Of a stretch of 64,000 nt of DNA, positions 57,836 to 64,000 are shown in pieces. Location: the NCBI RefSeq assembly GCF_030692605.1, contig NZ_JAUYUD010000105.1, positions 1-64,000 of the forward strand, written 5' to 3'. The position numbers and the translations under genes are program-made. Under the pieces are notes generated by a model. It made no database searches. It was given only the letters and a program-made list of their open reading frames with translations, and was not told the DNA's origin. Source of the DNA: Lutibacter sp. (GTDB lineage Bacteria > Bacteroidota > Bacteroidia > Flavobacteriales > Flavobacteriaceae). Position 1 is the first letter of the stretch; every line of letters begins with the position of its first letter.

Positions 57836-59620
57836 ATGCTTTTTATGTTCAGAAAATTGTTTTTTGTTCTATTTTTAATATTGCTAGCAGTACTTCTCTA
57901 TTTCAATCCAAATTTTAAAACTATTGGTGCAGGCGTTGCCATTTTACTTTTTGGTATGATTATGCTTGAAGAAGGTTTTAAGGTTTTTACAAAAGGGTTT
58001 TTAAAAAATATTTTAAAAAAAGTAACCAATAAATTATATAAGAGCATTACAGTTGGAGCAATTGTTACTGCAATTTTAAATTCTAGTTCATTAGTTTCGG
58101 TCATCACTATTTCATTTATAAGTGCTGGTTTAATAAGTTTATCTGGTGGAATAGGTTTAATTTTTGGAGCGAATATTGGGTCAACGGCAACAGCTTGGTT
58201 AATTGCAGCTTTTGGGTTAAAAATAAATATTGCAACACTGGCAATGCCAATGTTGGTTTTCGGACTCATTTTTTCATTTCAAAAAAAGGAAGCTTTAAAA
58301 GGTTTAGGAAATGTTTTAGCTGGGTTGGGGTTCTTCTTTTTAGGAATTCACTTTATGAAAGAGGGTTTCGATGTTTTTAGTTACAATATCGATTTAACCC
58401 AATATGCAATAAAAGGCTTTTTAGGAATACTTGTTTATGCTGGTCTAGGTATTGTTATTACAACCATACTTCAATCAAGCGGTGCAACAATGGCTTTAAT
58501 ACTTACTGCTTTATCTGTTGAGCAAATAACGTATGAAAATGCCTTAGCATTAGCTATTGGAGCAAACATAGGTACAACAATAACTGCTGTTTTGGGATCA
58601 ATTAGCGCTAACGTTGCTGGAAGAAGATTAGCTACTGCTCATGTGATTTTTAATATTGTTACGGCAATTGTTGCTATTATATTTTTACCTCCAATTACGA
58701 ATTTAGTCAATTATTTAGCAATTATCTTCGGCATTTCAGAATCAGATTTTACCTTAAAACTTTCTTTATTTCATACTTTATTTAATGTTTTTGGAGTTTT
58801 AATAATGCTTCCTTTCATTAAAAAATTAGAAAATTTCTTGGTTAAATTTTTGAAAGAAAAAGTATCAAAAGATATTGATGAACCAAAGTTTTTAAATGAA
58901 GCCGTCTTAGAGTTTCCAAGTGCTACTATTCATGCTTTAACTGAAGAATCTAAATATCTCTATAAAAACGCAGTTTTTGAAATTGTTGCGCATGGATTAA
59001 ATATTCATAGAGATGATATAAAATCAAGTAAAAAGGTTGGTAAAATTGTGAAAAATTCTAACAATGATTTAAATGTGAATGTAACTGATTTATACTTAAA
59101 AAAAGTAAAAACTATTTATGGCGAAATTTTAAAATATGCTTCAACTGCTCAAAAAAATCAAAAGTTACCCGAAAAACTGAGTACTAGAATTGATGATATA
59201 AAAATTGCAAACAGAAAAATGGTTGAAACTATTAAAGATGTTAGGGAGCTTAACAAAAATATTACGCTAGCTCTAAATATTAAGAATAAGTATTTAATTA
59301 AAGAATACAATAATTTTAGAAAAAAGGTAATAAAAGTGCTTCGTATAATTTATTTATTTAGAACACAAGATGATGAAAAATATGGTTTAAAATTAGCTGA
59401 ATTAAAAAACGAGGCAAAAGAAAATATAAAACATTCTAATAAATCTATGGACAAATTAATTAGAGATGATTTGATAACGACTGAAATGGCTTCTTCGTTA
59501 TTTAATGATTACGCCAATGTAAATGATATGATTAAAAAATTAATTGAAGTGGCCGAAATTTTATATGACGATAAAGATTCATTATTTGAAAATAATAACT
59601 TTTCTGAGGATATTCTGTAA
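57836..59620 (+). CDS. Na/Pi cotransporter family protein with PhoU-like C-terminal domain
   Basis: NSSSLVSVITISFISAGLISLSGGIGLIFGANIGSTATAW and QSSGATMALILTALS…GANIGTTITAVLGSISANVAGRRLATAHVIFN repeats. Confidence 0.93.
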   Translation: MLFMFRKLFFVLFLILLAVLLYFNPNFKTIGAGVAILLFGMIMLEEGFKVFTKGFLKNILKKVTNKLYKSITVGAIVTAILNSSSLVSVITISFISAGLISLSGGIGLIFGANIGSTATAWLIAAFGLKINIATLAMPMLVFGLIFSFQKKEALKGLGNVLAGLGFFFLGIHFMKEGFDVFSYNIDLTQYAIKGFLGILVYAGLGIVITTILQSSGATMALILTALSVEQITYENALALAIGANIGTTITAVLGSISANVAGRRLATAHVIFNIVTAIVAIIFLPPITNLVNYLAIIFGISESDFTLKLSLFHTLFNVFGVLIMLPFIKKLENFLVKFLKEKVSKDIDEPKFLNEAVLEFPSATIHALTEESKYLYKNAVFEIVAHGLNIHRDDIKSSKKVGKIVKNSNNDLNVNVTDLYLKKVKTIYGEILKYASTAQKNQKLPEKLSTRIDDIKIANRKMVETIKDVRELNKNITLALNIKNKYLIKEYNNFRKKVIKVLRIIYLFRTQDDEKYGLKLAELKNEAKENIKHSNKSMDKLIRDDLITTEMASSLFNDYANVNDMIKKLIEVAEILYDDKDSLFENNNFSEDIL

Positions 59621-59622
59621 GC

Positions 59623-59751
59623 CATAAACGAGTTTTTAAAACTTTTGGAAATAAGTTCTACCAATTATTGACAGGCAATGAAACTGCTCTTTCTTCATTG
59701 CAAAATAAATTACCAATCGTTATTGATGATTATTTAAAACTCGCCATTTAA
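59623..59751 (+). pseudogene. C-terminal relic of a possible type II restriction endonuclease (Eco47II/Sau96I-like)
   Basis: Open frame HKRVFKTFGNKFYQLLTGNETALSSLQNKLPIVIDDYLKLAI*; resembles the KFYelvTG…AF..L…LP.vIeD C-terminal pattern recalled for this family; no start codon. Confidence 0.4.
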
Positions 59752-62700
59752 CCAACAGCCATCTTAGCTGAAACCTTCCAGAAATATGGAGGCATTGACT
59801 CATTCAATTCCCATTTTATGCTCATTGGTTTTGATCCATAGTGTTCCAATAGTTTAACTTCCCCTAAAAAAACTGAAGCCATCGTATTTCCATACTCATC
59901 TTCATTTTTCTCACGAACAAAAAGGAGTATTCTCTTTCCTTCATTTACATGATTGATATACGATAGCCCTTTTCCGCTTTCTAACTTGACGGAGTTTTGA
60001 GTTTGCCAATGAAAAAGATTTTCACTAATAGCAAAATCTTCGTATAAAGTTGTTGGGGAAAAATCTTTTTCTGATTTATTAAGTGTGATAAAAAGCAACT
60101 CGGTGTTTTTCTCTTTAGAGAGGGCTACACCTTCTCTAATTTCACTTTTCTTTTGAAATGTATGAAACCCAAAAGCCGATAAAATTTGCTCACGGGTATA
60201 TCTGCTGTGAAGTTTTAATGGTTGAGAATAAGGAAGCGAAATTTCTCTTTCAAGAAAATCAATTTTATCAATAAGCACTTCTAAAACTTCAATTATTTCA
60301 TCTATCAAAATTTTATTTTTCCCAATTGCATTTATACTTTCTTCTAAAGACTTAAAAAAACCCGCTGATTGCCAAACATCATAATGAAGCATTAAACACA
60401 TAGATTTTTCATCCTCACTAAGTTTGTTGAAACTAATATTGAAACCTTTTTTGGCTAGCGATAAAATAAAATTAAAATAAGAATTCGAATTGCTTGAAAG
60501 CCATTTCTTATTAATTGCTCTATAGATTTCAGCTTCATTTATTGTTGGATAATCTTCAATTTGTTCAGCTATAACGCATAGCCGTTTCCAATTTCCTTTC
60601 TTATAAATCAGCTGTAGTGGTATGTGATAAAAGGTTGAAAAATTTTTAAGCGTCAGCGGTAATGTAGTTTGGTATTTGTAATTTCGAATTTTATTGAGTA
60701 ATTGATTTTTATTGAGCAATGTTGCATTTCTAATGTTTTCAAGAATAAATCCTTTTGCTTTTTTCTCAAGAACAATTGAACATCCTAATGGCAAATGGGG
60801 AAAATCATCTTCAATCTCTTTTTGAATAGATGTATTCGTTTTTCCAACCAATGCTCTAAACTTACCTTCATAATCATATTCGGGTCGTGAGTTGCCGACG
60901 AAATCCAAGACGCTTAAACATTCTTTACCTTCTGCCAGTCTGAGACCTCTGCCTAGTTGTTGTAGAAAAATTGTTAAGCTCTCTGTAGGTCTTAAAAACA
61001 AAACTGTGTCAATATCTGGAATATCAATTCCTTCATTAAAAATATCAACAACAAAAAGGTAGTTGATCTCCCTACTTGAAAATTTATTTCTTAATTCATG
61101 TCTCAAATTATTTCTAGAGCTAACTAAATAATCTGCTTTTAAACCAGCAAGCAAAAATTTCTCTGCCATGAATTGTGCATGTTCTTGAGTAACACAAAAA
61201 CAAAGAGCTCTTACATCATTTATGTCATTTAAATATTTGTTGAGATTAGAAATAATATCTCCTGTTCTTTTATCATTTTGTGTATAAATTTTTGTTAGTT
61301 CACTTGGCAAGTATCTTCCATTTTGCCAAGTTACATTTGATAAATCAATACTGTCAGTAATCCCAAAATATTGAAAAGGGCAAAGAAGTTTTCTATTTAA
61401 GGCTTCTGGCAATCTTATTTCGGCAGCTATGGTATTACAGAAATCTTTTAAAATATCTTCTCCATCCATTCTTTCTGGTGTAGCTGTTAACCCTAAAATA
61501 ATTTCAGGTTGGAATCGGTTTAGTATTGGACGATAGCTTGAAGCAGCAATATGGTGGACTTCATCTACAATGATGAAATCATAAAATGATTCTGAAAGTT
61601 TCAGTGAATCAATTCTGTTATTCAGCGTCTGAACAGAAGCAAAAACACAATCATATTTTTCTGGTTCAATTCCATCAACCCACAATTCACCAAAATTATT
61701 ATCTCTCAAAATACCTTGAAAAGTTGCTTGAGCTTGTTGCAGTATTTCTTTTCGGTGAGCAACAAATAAAAGTTTTGCAGAGGGTTTTTTCTTTTTAAAA
61801 TTTTTGAAATCGAATCCTGAAATTACCGTTTTTCCTGTTCCAGTTGCGGCAACAATTAAATTTCTAAAACGGTTGTGAACTATTCTTTCTGCTTCTAACT
61901 TTTCTAAAATTTCTTCCTGAAACGGAAATGGTTTAATATCAAAATATGCAGCTGGATTATTTCTTTCAGAAATTCTTTCTTTCTTAAGTGCAACCCTTAA
62001 CTTTTCTGAGTCATGTGCTTTATCAAATAATTGAAATTCTTTGTCCTGCCAATACGTATCAAATGTCTTCTGAAATTTATCGATGATGTGTCCTACCTCT
62101 TTTGTTGTTACTTTTAAATTCCATTCCAACCCATTTGTAAGTGCAGAACGAGAGATGTTTGATGAACCAATATAGCCAGTATGAAATCCTGTATTTCTGT
62201 AAAATAAATATGCCTTTGCATGCAATCTCTCATTATCAGTATTGTATGACACTTTAATTTCAGTGTTCTTCAATCCAGACAAATATTCTACTGCTTTCAA
62301 ATCAGTAGCTCCCATGTAGGAAGTAGTAATCACTTTTAATTGCCCACCTCTTTCGGTAAATTCAAATAACTCTTTTTCAAAAATCCTTATTCCAGTCCAT
62401 TTAATAAAGGAAACAAGAAAATTAATTTTATCAGAAGAAAGAATTTCTTTTTTGATTTCGCTTTCAAGCGAAATCCCGGCATTGTTTCCAGTAAATAATT
62501 CACTTTGTGATAATCTGGTATAAGGAGTTATTTCTTTCAAATGTTTCTCAAAATCAGAAAACGTAGCATCAAGTTTCTTAAATATTGCAGAAAGAATTTT
62601 TGCTTCCGTAGTAATTAAATTCTCATCAAAATCTTCATCCTTCAACTCTGTTCTTAAAAGAGAAATAATTTTATTTGAAAGAACAATTTGTTTTTCAACA

Positions 62701-62888
62701 CTATCATCACCAGAAATCATGTTAAGTGCCAACCGAATTACTTCAATTAAATATTGCGATAAAACTTTTGCTGCTTCTCTCTTATCAATTTCACTTTCTT
62801 TTATATAAAATTTATCTTTATCCAATTCATTCAGTTTGGATAAAATCAATTTATTTATGAGCTGCTCATATAATCCGTTTTGAATCAT
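59748..62888 (-). CDS. SF2 DEAD/DEAH helicase with N-terminal PLD (HKD) nuclease-like domain and DUF3427-like C-terminus; candidate defence or restriction-associated protein
   Basis: PLD LHAKAYLFYRNTGFHTGYIGSSNISRSAL; Walker A VAATGTGKT; DEVHH; FLQQLGRGLRLAEGKE; C-terminal region with YTREQILSAFGFHT…REGV. Confidence 0.88.
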   Translation of the reverse strand: MIQNGLYEQLINKLILSKLNELDKDKFYIKESEIDKREAAKVLSQYLIEVIRLALNMISGDDSVEKQIVLSNKIISLLRTELKDEDFDENLITTEAKILSAIFKKLDATFSDFEKHLKEITPYTRLSQSELFTGNNAGISLESEIKKEILSSDKINFLVSFIKWTGIRIFEKELFEFTERGGQLKVITTSYMGATDLKAVEYLSGLKNTEIKVSYNTDNERLHAKAYLFYRNTGFHTGYIGSSNISRSALTNGLEWNLKVTTKEVGHIIDKFQKTFDTYWQDKEFQLFDKAHDSEKLRVALKKERISERNNPAAYFDIKPFPFQEEILEKLEAERIVHNRFRNLIVAATGTGKTVISGFDFKNFKKKKPSAKLLFVAHRKEILQQAQATFQGILRDNNFGELWVDGIEPEKYDCVFASVQTLNNRIDSLKLSESFYDFIIVDEVHHIAASSYRPILNRFQPEIILGLTATPERMDGEDILKDFCNTIAAEIRLPEALNRKLLCPFQYFGITDSIDLSNVTWQNGRYLPSELTKIYTQNDKRTGDIISNLNKYLNDINDVRALCFCVTQEHAQFMAEKFLLAGLKADYLVSSRNNLRHELRNKFSSREINYLFVVDIFNEGIDIPDIDTVLFLRPTESLTIFLQQLGRGLRLAEGKECLSVLDFVGNSRPEYDYEGKFRALVGKTNTSIQKEIEDDFPHLPLGCSIVLEKKAKGFILENIRNATLLNKNQLLNKIRNYKYQTTLPLTLKNFSTFYHIPLQLIYKKGNWKRLCVIAEQIEDYPTINEAEIYRAINKKWLSSNSNSYFNFILSLAKKGFNISFNKLSEDEKSMCLMLHYDVWQSAGFFKSLEESINAIGKNKILIDEIIEVLEVLIDKIDFLEREISLPYSQPLKLHSRYTREQILSAFGFHTFQKKSEIREGVALSKEKNTELLFITLNKSEKDFSPTTLYEDFAISENLFHWQTQNSVKLESGKGLSYINHVNEGKRILLFVREKNEDEYGNTMASVFLGEVKLLEHYGSKPMSIKWELNESMPPYFWKVSAKMAVG

Positions 62889-63018
62889 TTGATAATTATT
62901 TTGCTTTTTTCAAGCTAATTTAAGTAATTTTAAAATGAAAGCATTCATTTGCATAAAGCCGCTTAAAATGGGGTTTTTAGACGAGTGTAAAATCGGATTA
63001 ACTCATCAGCTTTTAAAC

Positions 63019-63615
63019 CTAAACCGTAAACTCCATTTTAAAATAATCATTTACATCAATAACCATCATTCCAGCTTCTTCAGCTGCTTGTATTCCAAGT
63101 ATTCCATCTTCAAAAACAACACAATCTTGAGATTTTACATTCATTAATTTAGCACATTTTAAAAAAGTTTCGGGATGTGGTTTAAAGTTTAAAACATCGT
63201 CTGCCGTTACAACAAAATCAAAATAGTGTCCCATTCCAAGTACTTCTAACGTTTTTTGAGCTCCTTTTTTGGTGCTCCCTGTGCCAATAGCCAGCGGTAA
63301 AATAGTATGGTATTTTCTTACAACATTTGTAACTACATCAATTTCTTGAGTTAAATGAACTCCTGATCTAAAATATTCCGATTTAATGGCTCCAACCTCA
63401 TTTGGTCTCATTTTTGTGCCAAACATTTCATTTAGTTTTTTAATAGTTGCTCCCTGTGGCATTCCTGTTAATTGCATAAACAGGTTAGCGCTAAAGTCAA
63501 TTCCGTATGGTAAAACGGCTTTTCTCCATGCTACAAAATGGTTTTGCATGGTGTTTGCTACGGTGCCATCTAAATCAAATATAAGTGCTTTCGCAGTTTT
63601 AGGTATTTCTATCAT
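63019..63615 (-). CDS. HAD family hydrolase, beta-phosphoglucomutase/YqaB-like
   Basis: ALIFDLDGTVANTMQNHFVAWR; FKPHPETFLKCAK; VVFEDGILGIQAAEEAGM. Confidence 0.92.
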   Translation of the reverse strand: MIEIPKTAKALIFDLDGTVANTMQNHFVAWRKAVLPYGIDFSANLFMQLTGMPQGATIKKLNEMFGTKMRPNEVGAIKSEYFRSGVHLTQEIDVVTNVVRKYHTILPLAIGTGSTKKGAQKTLEVLGMGHYFDFVVTADDVLNFKPHPETFLKCAKLMNVKSQDCVVFEDGILGIQAAEEAGMMVIDVNDYFKMEFTV

Positions 63616-63656
63616 TACTATATTTAAGTGAGCAAAAATAAGAATTATAAATTAGA

Positions 63657-64000
63657 TTAAACCGCTTCAAATAATTTCCCAGGCAATGGTTTTACTACTC
63701 CTTTCATTTCTAAATTAAACAATAAAGACGTCGTTTTATGAATTGGTAAATTGCATTGAATTGCTATAATATCCAGCAATTCTTTCCCGTTTTCTATTAA
63801 AAAATCATATATCTGTTGCTCCACTTCAGAAAGTTCAATAAATAATTGCTTTTGAATAACATTTGAAATTTTAGTGCCAACATTCCAATTTAGCATTTCA
63901 ATTAAATCTTTTGCATCTGTTAGTATTGCTGCTTTATTTCTTTTTATTAAATCGTTGCAGCCTTTGCTAAAATTATCGGAAGCTCTCCCTGGAACAGCAA
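63657..64000 (-). CDS. dprA: DNA-processing protein DprA, C-terminal part, truncated by the window edge
   Basis: Frame open to the window edge: AVPGRASDNFSKGCNDLIKRNKAAILTDAKDLIEMLNW… plus C-terminal winged helix; the 79-aa track ORF is only its tail. Confidence 0.88.
   Translation of the reverse strand, partial: AVPGRASDNFSKGCNDLIKRNKAAILTDAKDLIEMLNWNVGTKISNVIQKQLFIELSEVEQQIYDFLIENGKELLDIIAIQCNLPIHKTTSLLFNLEMKGVVKPLPGKLFEAV

Noticed and set aside
57898-58269. 123-aa antisense ORF within the Na/Pi transporter
   Set aside because: Fully antisense to a conserved transporter repeat; composition mirrors the TM codons.
59748-62888. Classifying the PLD-helicase as Mokosh type II
   Set aside because: Mokosh helicases are of a different (COG1112-type) lineage; this protein has SF2 DEAH-type motifs and a DUF3427-like tail.
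62935-63147. 70-aa ORF MKAFICIKPLKMGFLDECKIG…
   Set aside because: More than half is antisense to the HAD hydrolase; no conserved pattern recognised.
1-64000. CRISPR arrays, tRNA/rRNA genes, canonical IS elements or prophage
   Set aside because: None seen by eye: no regularly spaced repeats, no cloverleaf T-loop pattern and no transposase, integrase or phage structural ORFs.

Overview
This is a 64 kb, AT-rich chromosomal window from a Bacteroidota genome, most likely Flavobacteriaceae. Supporting signs are T9SS type B C-terminal domains, DUF4270/DUF4271/DUF4296 proteins, many TAnnTTTG -7 promoter boxes and few Shine-Dalgarno sites. Most of it is housekeeping or metabolic: aspS, tyrS, dxs, tadA, glmS, radA, panC/panD, nrdA/nrdB, pyrC, hemD, rsmI, rlmF, dprA (partial), two RhlE-type DEAD-box helicases, K+ (TrkH/TrkA), Cl- (ClC) and Na/Pi transporters, and assorted hydrolases and oxidoreductases. 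I saw no tRNA, rRNA, CRISPR array or canonical IS element. The accessory or unusual spots are: (1) a four-helix-bundle (S23/IVP-like) gene inside an imperfect inverted-repeat cassette between nrdB and nrdA; (2) an ECF sigma factor next to a protein that appears to carry both an inner-membrane helix and an outer-membrane beta-barrel, like the dual-membrane-spanning anti-sigma (Dma/Das) systems of Bacteroides; (3) an intact 54-aa chimeric mini-ORF with a diverged copy of the RsmI C-terminus, one gene away from rsmI; (4) a PLD-SF2 helicase-DUF3427-like gene whose stop codon overlaps that of a relic resembling a type II restriction endonuclease C-terminus; (5) a promoter-driven structured element, probably an ncRNA, upstream of aspS; (6) a 36-bp perfect palindrome at a TetR promoter; (7) a group of apparently leaderless genes. 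All assignments come from reading the sequence; no database searches were run.
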